Assembly (NCBI RefSeq): GCF_020880815.1
Contig: NZ_JAJITD010000001.1
Coordinates: 620,001-684,000, forward strand
Direction: 5' to 3'
DNA from: Paraburkholderia sejongensis
GTDB taxonomy: Bacteria; Pseudomonadota; Gammaproteobacteria; Burkholderiales; Burkholderiaceae
DNA length: 64,000 nucleotides
Below are positions 42,824 to 52,106 of this stretch, piece after piece. The notes beneath the pieces are model-generated. The model was not told the DNA's origin, ran no database searches, and was given only the letters and a program-made list of their open reading frames with translations. The position numbers were made by a program, and so were the translations under genes. How positions within the stretch are numbered: the stretch's first letter is position 1; the number at the start of each line of letters is the position of its first letter.

Positions 42824-43807
42824 ATGCCCTCTCCTGCAAATCGATTCCTGCGCAAATTTTCCGCACGCCTCGCGGGCACGCTCTGCGCCCCGCTTACGCT
42901 GTGCGCGCTGCTCGCCGCGGCCCCGCATGCGGCGCTGGCCGAGCCCACGCTGAAGGTCGGCGATCAGCAACTGCAAACCCGCGGCATTCTGGAAGCGTCC
43001 GGACAACTGAACAATCTGCCGTACCGGATCGAATGGTTCAACTTCCCGGCCGCGCAACCGCTCGGCGAAGCGCTCAACGCGGGCGCGATCGACGTGGGCG
43101 GCCTCGGCGATGCGCCGCTGATCTTCGCGTATGCGGCGGGCGCGCGCGTGCGCGCGGTCGCGGCGACCCGCTCGATTCCGCGCGACCTCGCGATCATCGT
43201 GCCCGACGCGTCGCCGATCCGCTCGGCCGCCGACCTCAAAGGCAAGCGCATCGCGACGACGCGCGGCTCGATCGGCCACTATCTGGCGATCGCGACGCTC
43301 GAACGCGCCGGCATCCCCCTGTCCGAGGTGTCGCTGCGTTTCATGCAGCCGGCCGATGCGAAGGCCGCGCTCGCGTCCGGCAACGTCGATGCGTGGTCCA
43401 CCTGGGACCCGTATGTCGCGCTCGCCGAACAGAGGGACCATGACCGCAGCATCGCGAACGGGATCGATCTGACGTCGGGGCTCAGCTTCCAGGCGGCGAC
43501 CGAGACCTCGATCAAGGACAAGCACGCGCAGATCGCCGATTTCCTGAAGCGGGTCGCCGCCGGCCAGCGCTGGGCGCTCGCGCATCCGGACGAAGTCGCG
43601 GCGATGCAGTCGAAGGTCACCGGCCTGCCGCCCGAGGTGTTGAAGACGGTCTACCAGCGCGCGCAGCTACATCCGGTCGCGATCGACGACGGCCTGATCG
43701 CCGAACAGCAGAAGACCGCCGATCTGTATCACCGCGCGGACGTGATCAAGGCCCGCCTCGATGTCACGCCGAGCTTCGACCGGCAATTCCCGCTCGAGGC
43801 GCGCTGA
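42824..43807 (+). CDS. Sulfonate ABC transporter substrate-binding protein (SsuA-like), copy 1
   Basis: This 327-residue secreted protein has a signal peptide (about 1-45) and a type-2 binding fold: TLKVGDQQLQTRGILEASGQLNNLPYRIEWFNFPAAQPLGEALNAGAIDVGGLGDAPLIFAYAAG is the SsuA-type N-lobe and VDAWSTWDPYVALAE the C-lobe marker. It delivers aliphatic sulfonates to an ABC permease. No permease follows here; the transporter genes at 46-49 kb may serve it. Downstream is the acyl-CoA-dehydrogenase-like gene. Confidence 0.88.
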   Translation: MPSPANRFLRKFSARLAGTLCAPLTLCALLAAAPHAALAEPTLKVGDQQLQTRGILEASGQLNNLPYRIEWFNFPAAQPLGEALNAGAIDVGGLGDAPLIFAYAAGARVRAVAATRSIPRDLAIIVPDASPIRSAADLKGKRIATTRGSIGHYLAIATLERAGIPLSEVSLRFMQPADAKAALASGNVDAWSTWDPYVALAEQRDHDRSIANGIDLTSGLSFQAATETSIKDKHAQIADFLKRVAAGQRWALAHPDEVAAMQSKVTGLPPEVLKTVYQRAQLHPVAIDDGLIAEQQKTADLYHRADVIKARLDVTPSFDRQFPLEAR

Positions 43808-43867
43808 ACGCCGCGCGCCCGCCCAGTCCGAACAAACCCGCTACGAACCCGCTGCGAACCGCCCACG

Positions 43868-45085
43868 ATGACCAGCCGTCTACCCGACACCGCCCTTGCC
43901 GGCACCGAACGCGACGCCGCCGCACTCGACGCGCTCGCCGATCTCGATAGCCCGCGGGCCGCCGCGTGGCTCGATGCGCTGAGCCGCGATTTCGCGGCCG
44001 GCGCGGCCGCACTCGACGCCGACGCGAGTTTTCCGCACGACAATCTCGCGCGCCTGCGCGCGGCCGGTCTGTTGTCGCTGACCGTGCCGCGCGCGCTCGG
44101 CGGCTGCGAGGCGACGCTCGCGCAAACGCTGCGGGTGATCCGCGCGGTCGCGCGCGGCGAGCCGTCGACCGCGCTGATCCTGCTGATGCAATGCCTGTAT
44201 CACCTGCGTCTGCAGGCCAATCCGAACTGGCCGGCCGCGCTGAAGGAACGCATCGCGCGCGACGCGGTGGAGCGCGGCGCGCTGATCAATTCGCTGCGGG
44301 TCGAGCCGGAGCTCGGTTCGCCGTCGCGCGGCGGTCTGCCGGCGACGGTCGGTCAACGCGCGCAAGACCACTGGCTGCTGCACGGCCGCAAGCTCTACTC
44401 GACCGGCAGCCCCGGCCTCACGTGGTTCGCGGTGTGGGGCCGCACGGATGAAGCGGCGCCGCGCGTCGGCACGTGGCTCGTGCATCGCGACACGCCGGGC
44501 ATCCGTATCGGCGAGCGCTGGAATCATCTCGGCATGCGCGCGACCGGCAGTCACGAGGTGATCTTCGAGAACGTGCGCGTGCCGCTCGATCACGCGGTCG
44601 ATCTGCAGGCGCCGGGCGAAGCCACCGGCATGGATCCGCTGACCGGTATGTGGATGAACGTGCTGCTGCCGGCGATCTACGACGGCGTCGCCCGCGCCGC
44701 GCGCGACTGGTTCGTGCAATGGGCCGCGCGGCGCAGGCCGTCCGGGCTGGCCGCGCCGCTGTCGAGTCTCGAACGGTTCCAGCAGACGGCCGGCCGGATC
44801 GACGCCCTGCTGCTCGGCAATCGCACGCTGCTCGACGCGGGCGCCGCCGGCCTCGTCGATGCCGCCCAGGCGCCGGTGCTCAAGTATCTCGTCAGCCAGC
44901 ATGCGATCGAGGCCGTGCAGCTCGCGCTCGAAGCGAGCAGCAACCCGGGGCTGAGCCGCGACAACCCGCTGGAGCGCCACTATCGCGACGTGCTGTGCGC
45001 GCGCATTCACACTCCGCAGAACGACACCGTGCTCGGCAATCTCGGCCGCGCCGCTTTCGCGGCGGTCGCGGCGCACACCGCCTGA
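43868..45085 (+). CDS. Acyl-CoA-dehydrogenase-like flavoprotein (SfnB/DszC type)
   Basis: This 405-residue protein has the acyl-CoA-dehydrogenase fold: an N-terminal helical part (LSRDFAAGAAALDADASFPHDNLARLRAAGLLSL), a middle beta domain with GRKLYSTGSPGLTWFAVW and GMRATGSHEVIFENVRVP, and a C-terminal four-helix part. Relatives in sulfur clusters include SfnB and the FMNH2-dependent DszC, which oxidise sulfur compounds rather than acyl-CoA. The catalytic Glu of true dehydrogenases is not evident, and the flanking SsuA- and SsuD-like genes support the sulfur role. Confidence 0.85.
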   Translation: MTSRLPDTALAGTERDAAALDALADLDSPRAAAWLDALSRDFAAGAAALDADASFPHDNLARLRAAGLLSLTVPRALGGCEATLAQTLRVIRAVARGEPSTALILLMQCLYHLRLQANPNWPAALKERIARDAVERGALINSLRVEPELGSPSRGGLPATVGQRAQDHWLLHGRKLYSTGSPGLTWFAVWGRTDEAAPRVGTWLVHRDTPGIRIGERWNHLGMRATGSHEVIFENVRVPLDHAVDLQAPGEATGMDPLTGMWMNVLLPAIYDGVARAARDWFVQWAARRRPSGLAAPLSSLERFQQTAGRIDALLLGNRTLLDAGAAGLVDAAQAPVLKYLVSQHAIEAVQLALEASSNPGLSRDNPLERHYRDVLCARIHTPQNDTVLGNLGRAAFAAVAAHTA

Positions 45086-45202
45086 GCCGTCTATCTGATC
45101 GCAGCCGGCGCGGGCAGCGCCGGTTTGCATGGCGGCTTTCGGCAAGCCCGCAGCGCGTCATCCCGGCGCGTCATTCCATCCAACCACCAGGAGCTTCCGC
45201 CC

Positions 45203-46306
45203 ATGAGCGTCGAATTTATCGGCTACGTGAGCCACCAGGAATCGAGTGAAATCCATTTACCGCGGGGACCGGCGCTCAATCCGCCGTATATCGCCGCGGT
45301 CGCGCAAGCGCATGAATACGGCCGCTTCGATCGCGTGCTGATCGCCCATTCGAGCGCGTCGCCCGACGGCTTGCAGATCGCGTCGTTCGTCGCGCAACAG
45401 ACCAGGCGCCTGGGCATCCTGCTCGCGCATCGCCCTGGTTTCGTCGCGCCGACGCTTGCCGCGCGCCAGCTCGCGACGCTCGATCACTTCAGCGCGGGAC
45501 GCGCGGCCGTACACATCATTTCCGGCGGCGACGACGTCGAGCAGCAGCGCGACGGCGACTACCTCGCGCACGACGAACGCTACCGCCGCACCGACGAATA
45601 TCTCGACGTCGTCAAACGCGCGTGGACCAGCGACACGCCGTTCGACCACGCCGGCGCGCACTACCGGGTCAGCGGTCACAAGTCGCAGATCCGGCCGCTG
45701 CAACAGCCGCATCTGCCGGTCTATTTCGGCGGCTCGTCGGACGCGGCGATCGAAGTCGCCGGCAAGCATGCGGACGTCTACGCGCTGTGGGGCGAATCGC
45801 TCGCGGCGGTCGAGGAGACGATCGCCAAGGTGCGCGCGGCCGCGGCCCGCCATGGGCGCGAGCGGCAGATCCGTTTCAGCCTGTCGCTGCGGCCGATCCT
45901 CGCCGCGACCGAAGAGGCCGCGTGGGCGCGCGCCGAAGCGATTCTCGCTCGCGCGCGCGAGGTGGTCGCGGCATCGCCGAATTTCACGCGACGGCCCAAG
46001 GACCCGCAAAATGTCGGCTCGCTGCGGCTGCTGGCTGAAGCCGATAAAGGCAGCGTCGTCGATCGGCGGCTGTGGACCGGCATCACCGCGCTCACGCGCG
46101 CGGCCGGCAATTCGACCGCGCTGGTCGGCACGCCGCAACAGGTCAGCGACGCACTGCTCGAGTATCACAAGCTCGGCGTGACGACGTTCCTGATTCGCGG
46201 CTTCGATCCGCTCGAAGACGCGCTCGCGTATGGCCGCGATCTGCTGCCGCTGGTGCGCGACGCCGTGGCGCGCAAAGCAGCGGCAGCCGACGCGCTGGCC
46301 GCCTGA
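45203..46306 (+). CDS. SsuD-like FMNH2-dependent monooxygenase (LLM class), copy 2
   Basis: This 367-residue protein is a close relative of copy 1 (same opening SVEFIGYVSHQESSE, HRPGFVAPTLAARQLATLDHF, DERYRRTDEYLDVVKRAW and LYFGG-type sheet). The start is the ATG after AGGAGC, which trims 26 unlikely residues. Two paralogous monooxygenases in one island suggest different sulfonate or sulfone substrates. The gene ends towards the minus-strand ABC operon. Confidence 0.9.
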   Translation: MSVEFIGYVSHQESSEIHLPRGPALNPPYIAAVAQAHEYGRFDRVLIAHSSASPDGLQIASFVAQQTRRLGILLAHRPGFVAPTLAARQLATLDHFSAGRAAVHIISGGDDVEQQRDGDYLAHDERYRRTDEYLDVVKRAWTSDTPFDHAGAHYRVSGHKSQIRPLQQPHLPVYFGGSSDAAIEVAGKHADVYALWGESLAAVEETIAKVRAAAARHGRERQIRFSLSLRPILAATEEAAWARAEAILARAREVVAASPNFTRRPKDPQNVGSLRLLAEADKGSVVDRRLWTGITALTRAAGNSTALVGTPQQVSDALLEYHKLGVTTFLIRGFDPLEDALAYGRDLLPLVRDAVARKAAAADALAA

Positions 46307-46327
46307 GCGTTGCCCGAGCGTTGCGGG

Positions 46328-47365
46328 TCAAGCCAGCACGTCGGCGAACACCCGCGTCGCGAAACGATCCGAAGCGGTGCCGGCATTCAGTACACCGACC
46401 GATTTCAGATCGTCCGCATACAACGCGATTTCCTTTTTGAACGCGTCGCCGACCGGGTGGTGACGATCGGTATGGCTCCTGAGCATCTCGGCCAGTTGCG
46501 CGACGTTCGCGCCCGGTGCGTTCGGCGCGAAAATCACGGCGGCTTCGGCCGGATGATCGGCGGTCCACTCGGTCGCCTCCAGCAGCGCCTGGGTCAGCGC
46601 CTGGGCGGTTGCCCGGTCCTTGCGGATCAGCGAGCCGCGCACGCCGAGCACGCAGCACACGCGGTTCGCGTACTCGCCGCACAGGTTGTTCGACACTTCG
46701 TGCAGATGGTCGGTCTCGCGCAGCGTCCAGATCGTCGGATCGCCATCGGCGACCGCCTGCACCTCGCCCTTCTTCAACGCCTCGCCGAGCAGCGGCGCCG
46801 GATACTGGCGCCAGTGCACGTCGTTGTCGGGGTCGATGCCGAGCTTTTTCAGCGTGATCGCGAAGAAGTTCTTCGCCGGGCTCGCCATGTCGCTGACGCC
46901 GACCGTGCGCCCCTTGAGTCCCTGCAAATCGACGATGCCCGACGCGCGCGTGGCCAGCAGGCGCATGCAGCCGCCGTGAATGCCGGCCGTCAGCTTGACG
47001 TCGAAGCCCTGTTCGAGCGGCTTGATCCAGCGCAGCGCCATGCCGACGCCGGCATCGGACTTGCCGGTGGCGATCGCTTCGAGCAACTGGTCGGTCGAAC
47101 CGGCGAAATTGACCAGTTCGACCTGCAGACCGTGCTTGCGGAAAATGCCCTGCTGCGCGGCGACCGGCACCGGCGCGGTGCAGATCGCGGTCGCATTCCA
47201 CGATAGTTTGAGCGGCTTGAGCGCTTCGTCGGCCGACGCGCTCGCGCCCGGCAGCGCGAACGCGCCGCCGCCCAGCGCCGCCGCGCCCGCGGCCCATGCG
47301 GTATTGCGCAGCCACGCGCGGCGCGCGCGGTTGACCGGCGCGGCCTGGTCGTCGAAAAGATTCAT
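46328..47365 (-). CDS. ABC transporter substrate-binding protein, copy 2 (NitT/TauT/SsuA type)
   Basis: This 345-residue protein has a twin-arginine-like leader (NRARRAWLRNTAWAAGAAALGGG) and a type-2 binding fold: LKLSWNATAICTAPVPVAAQQGIF, TDQLLEAIATGKSDAGVGMALRWI and GRTVGVSDMASPAKNFF. It is the last gene of an operon running hypothetical-permease-ATPase-binding protein. It may bind a sulfonate, taurine or other small anion; the leader suggests export folded. Confidence 0.85.
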   Translation of the reverse strand: MNLFDDQAAPVNRARRAWLRNTAWAAGAAALGGGAFALPGASASADEALKPLKLSWNATAICTAPVPVAAQQGIFRKHGLQVELVNFAGSTDQLLEAIATGKSDAGVGMALRWIKPLEQGFDVKLTAGIHGGCMRLLATRASGIVDLQGLKGRTVGVSDMASPAKNFFAITLKKLGIDPDNDVHWRQYPAPLLGEALKKGEVQAVADGDPTIWTLRETDHLHEVSNNLCGEYANRVCCVLGVRGSLIRKDRATAQALTQALLEATEWTADHPAEAAVIFAPNAPGANVAQLAEMLRSHTDRHHPVGDAFKKEIALYADDLKSVGVLNAGTASDRFATRVFADVLA

Positions 47366-47462
47366 TGGTGTCGTGATCCGGAAGTTGAGAAGTGAAAGGT
47401 GAGACGCCGCTCGCGCGCTTGCGCGCGCACGGCGCGAGTCGGGTGGTTGGGTGGTCAGGTGC

Positions 47463-48296
47463 TCAGGTTTCCAGGCCGAGCAGCGCGAGCACTTCGCGAC
47501 GCAACGCGACGAGCGCCGGGTCATCGCGATGGCGCGGATACGGCGCGTCGTTGCGCACCTGCGCGACGATCCGCGCGGGCCGCTCGCTGAGCACGATCAC
47601 GCGATTGGCGACAAACAGCGCTTCCTCGACGTCGTGCGTGACGAGCAGCACGGAGAAGCCTTGCGACTGCCATAGCTGCACCAGTTCGCTTTGCATGCGG
47701 ATGCGCGTGAGCGAGTCGAGCTTGCCGAACGGCTCGTCGAGTATCAGCAGACGCGGATCGTTGACGAGCGCGCGGGCCAGTGCGGCGCGCTGCGCCATGC
47801 CGCCCGACAACTGATGCGGATACGCGTCGGCGAAGCCGGCGAGGCCGACCAGGTCGAGCGCCGCATCGATGCGCGCGGCGGCGTCGCGTTTGGTGCCGCG
47901 CGCCTCGGGCCCGAGCGCGACGTTCTCGCGCACGCTGCGCCACGGGAACAGCGTCGGGTCCTGAAACACCACCACGCGCGACGGCTCGGGTCCGCTTACG
48001 CGCTCGCCGTCGGCGTCGATCGTGCCTTGTGCCGGCGCTTCGAGGCCGGCCACGAGCCGCAGCAAGGTCGACTTGCCGCAACCGCTCGGACCGAGCAGCG
48101 CGACGAACTCGCCGGGCTCGATCGCGAGACTGACCTCGTCCAGCACGGCCAGCGCGGCGCCGCCCAGCGCGAAGCGGTGACTGACAGCGCGGATGTCGAT
48201 GTGCGCGCCGCGCTGCGCGGCGCGCGCGAGCGGCGCGGTGGGGCGCACCTCGGCGGCGTGCGTTGGGGACACCCCGGTTCGAGCAGCGACTACCAT
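47463..48296 (-). CDS. ABC transporter ATP-binding protein (SsuB/TauB type)
   Basis: This 277-residue ATPase has Walker A GPSGCGKST, Q-loop VVVFQDPTLFPWRSVRENVALG, signature LSGGMAQRAALARAL, Walker B RLLILDEPFGKLD and a switch His in LLVTHDVEEALF. The start is MVVAARTG, overlapping the permease stop by seven bases. A 25-residue N-terminal extension precedes the core. Orientation and order with permease and binding protein are those of SsuB/TauB systems. Confidence 0.93.
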   Translation of the reverse strand: MVVAARTGVSPTHAAEVRPTAPLARAAQRGAHIDIRAVSHRFALGGAALAVLDEVSLAIEPGEFVALLGPSGCGKSTLLRLVAGLEAPAQGTIDADGERVSGPEPSRVVVFQDPTLFPWRSVRENVALGPEARGTKRDAAARIDAALDLVGLAGFADAYPHQLSGGMAQRAALARALVNDPRLLILDEPFGKLDSLTRIRMQSELVQLWQSQGFSVLLVTHDVEEALFVANRVIVLSERPARIVAQVRNDAPYPRHRDDPALVALRREVLALLGLET

Positions 48297-49414
48297 TTGA
48301 GCATTCCTTTCTGCCAGGCGAGCAAGCGGTCGCGCACGCGAAACAGCAACGTGATCAACCCGGAGCACATCAGCGCCATCACCAGCAGCGCCGCATACAT
48401 GTTCGAATAAGCGGCCCAACCCTGAGCCCATTGCAGGTACCAGCCGAGCCCCGCTTTTACGCCCATCATCTCGGCGACGATCAGGACCGCGAACGATGCG
48501 CCGAGCCCCATGAACAGGCCGACGAACACCGACGGCAACGCGGCCGGAATCGCCACGCGCAGAATCAGGAACGCGGGTCGCGCGCCGAGCGTACGCGCCA
48601 CGTCGTAGTACGCGGAGTTGACGCTGGCGACGCCGGACCACGTCAGCACGGCGACCGGAAACGCGGTGGCCAGCGCGATCAGAAACACGCTCGCGCTGAA
48701 GCTCGACGGAAAGAAAAAGAACGCGAGCGGCAGCCAGGCGGTAGCGGGCAACGGCCCGATCAGCCGCAACACCGGATGCAGCCAGTAGCCGACGGCCTTC
48801 GACCAGCCGATCGCGACACCGATCCCGAAACCCGCCAGCGCACCCAGCAGATAGCCATACGCCAGTAGTACGAACGAATGGGCGACGCTGGCCGCGAGCC
48901 GCGGCAGGTCGTCCACATAGACCGCGAGCAGTGCCTGCGGCGGCGCAAAGAACGGTCGCGGCAGCCACTCCAGCTGCGCGGTCACGACTTCCCAGCCGGT
49001 GATGCCGAGCGCCAGCGCCAGCAACCACGGCGCCGTATCGATCCGCGTCGCGAGCCACCCCGCGGCCCGCGCGCTCGCCGGCTGCGGCCGCCGCCGCGCC
49101 GCGCGCTCCGTGCGCCAGCTCGCCACGGCAAGCGAGAGCGCCAGCGCCGCGAGCAGCAGTTTTAGAAGCAGCAGTTCGCGCGTGTATGGCCAGTCGTCGA
49201 GCGCGGGCCACCATTGCGTGAGCGCCGCGCCGCCGAGCCAGCCGAGCGCGGCGAGCAGCGCGACGAACCGTTTGCGCGACGCGTTAACTGCCGGCGCGGC
49301 CGGCGCGGCGGAAGCGGCGGGCGCAGCCGAGGCGCCGGGGCCGGCCGGTGCGGGCGTCGCTGACTGGGACGACAGCGCGTCGCGCTCCGTCAGGGCGAGA
49401 TCAGGCGTTGGCAA
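48290..49414 (-). CDS. ABC transporter permease (SsuC/TauC type) with N-terminal extension
   Basis: This roughly 374-residue membrane protein has an EAA loop (YYDVARTLGARPAFLILRVAIPAALP) and six core helices at the C-terminal 250 residues. SsuC is usually near 260 residues; here about 110 extra residues with two further hydrophobic segments (FVALLAALGWLGGAALTQWW, LLLLKLLLAALALSLAVASW) precede the core. I chose the TTG at 49414, since no ATG gives a sensible N-terminus; it overlaps the upstream hypothetical gene by 14 bases. Start confidence is low; family is clear. Confidence 0.8.
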   Translation of the reverse strand: MPTPDLALTERDALSSQSATPAPAGPGASAAPAASAAPAAPAVNASRKRFVALLAALGWLGGAALTQWWPALDDWPYTRELLLLKLLLAALALSLAVASWRTERAARRRPQPASARAAGWLATRIDTAPWLLALALGITGWEVVTAQLEWLPRPFFAPPQALLAVYVDDLPRLAASVAHSFVLLAYGYLLGALAGFGIGVAIGWSKAVGYWLHPVLRLIGPLPATAWLPLAFFFFPSSFSASVFLIALATAFPVAVLTWSGVASVNSAYYDVARTLGARPAFLILRVAIPAALPSVFVGLFMGLGASFAVLIVAEMMGVKAGLGWYLQWAQGWAAYSNMYAALLVMALMCSGLITLLFRVRDRLLAWQKGMLKW

Positions 49415-49733
49415 GATGGGGCTCCGGGATGGCGCGCATGTCGATGTGACGCGGCCGGATCGCATCGCGATACGTGCGATAGGCGCGATACGCGCGGTCC
49501 GCGACGCTTTGCAGCGACGGGGCGCCGACGGCCGCGGCGAGCACCGGCGGATCGCCGGCCGGTGCCGGCGCGATGGAGCCCGCGCGCTGCGCTTCGACCA
49601 GCGTCGCGGCGCCGCGGGAATTCGCATAGCGCCACGCGTACGGCGTGCCGTCGAGCGCTTGGGCCGCTGTGGCTAGCGTGCGTAGCTGCGTGCGCCACGC
49701 TGTCGAAAAAGAGGTTGAAACAGATGCGCTCAT
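49401..49733 (-). CDS. Hypothetical protein, 110 aa, first gene of the ABC operon
   Basis: I do not recognise this family. The protein is Ala/Arg-rich with a repeated aromatic stretch (DRAYRAYRTYRDAIR). It has no signal peptide or membrane segment. It precedes the permease with overlapping frames and follows an AT-rich promoter-like gap, so it may be a real leader gene or an ORF extended over an upstream region. An alternative is that only the permease is real and begins further upstream. Confidence 0.45.
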   Translation of the reverse strand: MSASVSTSFSTAWRTQLRTLATAAQALDGTPYAWRYANSRGAATLVEAQRAGSIAPAPAGDPPVLAAAVGAPSLQSVADRAYRAYRTYRDAIRPRHIDMRAIPEPHLANA

Positions 49734-49836
49734 AAGCCCTCGCTGTCGATATGCCGGACAGCGTAGCGACGAACGAGCGCGCTGAGAATTATTCTATTTT
49801 TATATGTTTATCTCAGGTAAATATTTAAGCTTTGCA

Positions 49837-50583
49837 TTATTCGGCAACGCGGATCCGCCGCTCGCCGCCGACCGGATTGCCGTCGTCGTCGATCAGTGCG
49901 AAAGCGATCTCCACGTCGTCTCCCGGCGCGCCGTGGAGTTTGTCGAACACCACCGACGCGCGGCTCAGCGGAGCGAGCATCTCGACCGGCAGCGCCTGAT
50001 CGACACCGGCCAGCTTCACGTGGATCTTGCCGAACGTCGCGTGATACGGCGTCGGGTTATAGATATCGAGCCGCAGCCGATCGCCGCCGTGCGCGGAAAA
50101 TTCCAGCCGCCCCGGCAGCGCATCCGCCTGCTCGCGCAGACCGTCGGGACGCACGAACACCTTCAGCTGGGTGCGCATCATCACGGTCACCTGCTGCGCG
50201 TCGGGCGCCTGGTTCGCGCGCGTGGCCGGAATCTCGTACAGGTTGAGCCAGAACAGCGACTCGCGGTCCGCCGGCAACGGCATGCCGGTGTTGAGCAGCC
50301 GCAGACTCGTCTGCTCGCCGCGATTCATGCGGAAGATCGGCGGCAGCGCGATGATCGGCGCTTTCGCGTCCTGCGGCACCGAGTCGATCGCGCCGTCGTC
50401 CACCCATGCCTGCACCAGCACCGGATAGTCGTTCAGGTTGAACAGCTGCACCGATGTTTCGCTTTCCCTGGCGTGAACGATCACGCGCGACACTTCCGGC
50501 GTGACGCCGGCGAACGCCGGCGCGAGCCCACCTGCGAGGGCGATTGCCAGCAGCACAGAAACCAGCGCTTTCATCATTTTCAT
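49837..50583 (-). CDS. Periplasmic fimbrial chaperone, copy 2
   Basis: This 248-residue protein has a signal peptide (MKMMKALVSVLLAIALAGGLAPAFAG) and two Ig-like domains of the PapD family: SRVIVHARESETSVQLFNLND, PPIFRMNRGEQTSLRLL (the G1/F1 edge) and ESLFWLNLYEIP, the conserved chaperone signature. It donates a strand to subunits crossing the periplasm. The start overlaps the adhesin stop (ATGA), giving coupled translation. It closes the fimbrial operon. Confidence 0.9.
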   Translation of the reverse strand: MKMMKALVSVLLAIALAGGLAPAFAGVTPEVSRVIVHARESETSVQLFNLNDYPVLVQAWVDDGAIDSVPQDAKAPIIALPPIFRMNRGEQTSLRLLNTGMPLPADRESLFWLNLYEIPATRANQAPDAQQVTVMMRTQLKVFVRPDGLREQADALPGRLEFSAHGGDRLRLDIYNPTPYHATFGKIHVKLAGVDQALPVEMLAPLSRASVVFDKLHGAPGDDVEIAFALIDDDGNPVGGERRIRVAE

Positions 50584-51971
50584 TGCACCCGTACGATCAC
50601 TTGCGCGGTCGCGTTGTAACGCCCCGCGGTGACGGTCGATCTGAACGCCTTGAACGTCGCCATGATGTTGCGCGTGTAGGTCCTCGTCGTACTGCTCGAA
50701 CCCGTCTGCGTCGCATCGTTGAGCACCGGGTCCCAGCCGTCGGCCGCGCCGCCGGTCGTCACGTACTGGTTGGTCAGCAGATTGAGCGCACCGCCGCCCG
50801 GTCGCGACAACGCGACACCGACGCCGGTTGCCACGCCTGGATCGCTGCCGTAGCCGTCGGACAGCAGGTAGGTCACGCCGGTGCCGCTCGTCGTCAGGCC
50901 TTCGCTGGTCGCGCTCTGCGCATTGCCGGGCGCCGCGAGGATGCCGAGCGCGGTCTGACTGGCCGCGGTGCCGCTGACGAACGACGACAGCCCCGACGGC
51001 GCGCTGCTCTGACATTCCACCTGGATCGTGATTGGCCGCTGCACCGATTCGCCCGCTTGCAGGCGTGAGATCGTCATGGTCGGAAACAGGATCGTCGGCG
51101 TGGTGTTGCGCACCGCGCAGGTCGCCGCGCGCCGCACGATCACGTTGCCATACGGATTGATCGAGCCGGGCCACGAGCCGTACCAGCCGGAATACTGGCT
51201 GTTGGAGTCCGCGCCGACCGACAGTCCCGACGAAATCAGGTTGCCGCTCGCGCCGCCCTTGAACGCGACGTAGGCCATCGGCTGCGACTGGCCCCATTTG
51301 CCGGTGCCGGAACTCGAACCGCCACTGCAGGCCGAGCACTGAAACAGCTCGAGCCGGTACTGACTGAAGTTCTTGGCCTTGATCAGAAACCAGCCCTGGC
51401 TGTCGGTGTCGAGCCCTGTCAGCGCGCGCGCCTGCCAGTAGCGCGTCACGTACTGGCCGGTCGTGACGTTGGTCACGCGCGAGATCGTGCCTTTGTAATA
51501 GCTGGTGTAGGTGCCCGGAATCCCCGAGGCGCCGCTGATATCGGTGCCGCCGGCGTGGGGGCTGTCGCCATTGGTTGCGAAGTACTCGTACATCGTGCCG
51601 GCGGCATCGGCCGAGCAGCGAAACAGCACCTGTTCGGGGCTGTACGAACCCACTCCGTTGGCGCCCAGGTTGTAGAGCGCCGACACGCCTGAGCCGAGCA
51701 GCGTGCCGTCCGGCACGAACGGCGGCGTATTGACGTTGACCGTCATCGGATAGGCATTCGCGCCCGAACTGTCGGTCGAACCGCTCCAGCTGCCCACCAC
51801 GAGGCCCGCGTCCGTGTAGTAGCCCGATGTCGTCGACGTGGTGCGGCCGGTGATTTTGTAGCAGCCGGTGGCCGCCCACGCGGCGGCCGGCAGCGCGCCG
51901 CCGGCAATCATCAGCAGTACTGCGAAGCAGCGGCGCGCGCCGCGTCGCCATAGTCCGTTCAATCTCGACAT
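50580..51971 (-). CDS. Fimbrial tip adhesin / minor subunit, two-domain
   Basis: This 463-residue protein has a signal peptide (about 1-34, ending AAAWAAT), a receptor-type N-terminal domain rich in Ser, Gly, Thr and Tyr with paired Cys (FQCSACSGG), and a C-terminal pilin domain (PTILFPTMTISRLQAGESVQRPITIQVECQSS, ending VIVRVQ). This lectin-plus-pilin layout marks the tip adhesin of chaperone-usher fimbriae. It is preceded by the usher and followed by the second chaperone. Receptor unknown. Confidence 0.85.
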   Translation of the reverse strand: MSRLNGLWRRGARRCFAVLLMIAGGALPAAAWAATGCYKITGRTTSTTSGYYTDAGLVVGSWSGSTDSSGANAYPMTVNVNTPPFVPDGTLLGSGVSALYNLGANGVGSYSPEQVLFRCSADAAGTMYEYFATNGDSPHAGGTDISGASGIPGTYTSYYKGTISRVTNVTTGQYVTRYWQARALTGLDTDSQGWFLIKAKNFSQYRLELFQCSACSGGSSSGTGKWGQSQPMAYVAFKGGASGNLISSGLSVGADSNSQYSGWYGSWPGSINPYGNVIVRRAATCAVRNTTPTILFPTMTISRLQAGESVQRPITIQVECQSSAPSGLSSFVSGTAASQTALGILAAPGNAQSATSEGLTTSGTGVTYLLSDGYGSDPGVATGVGVALSRPGGGALNLLTNQYVTTGGAADGWDPVLNDATQTGSSSTTRTYTRNIMATFKAFRSTVTAGRYNATAQVIVRVQ

Positions 51972-52106
51972 ATCCGTTATCCGTCAATCGCCGACCTGCT
52001 GCCGGCCGGCGTTGTTCAACCATTGATCGCGCCGCTGTTGCCACCGCTGTGGCCACCGCTAGCGACAGGCGGCCAGGGTGGCCACTCGTGCGGCCATTGC
52101 GCACAG

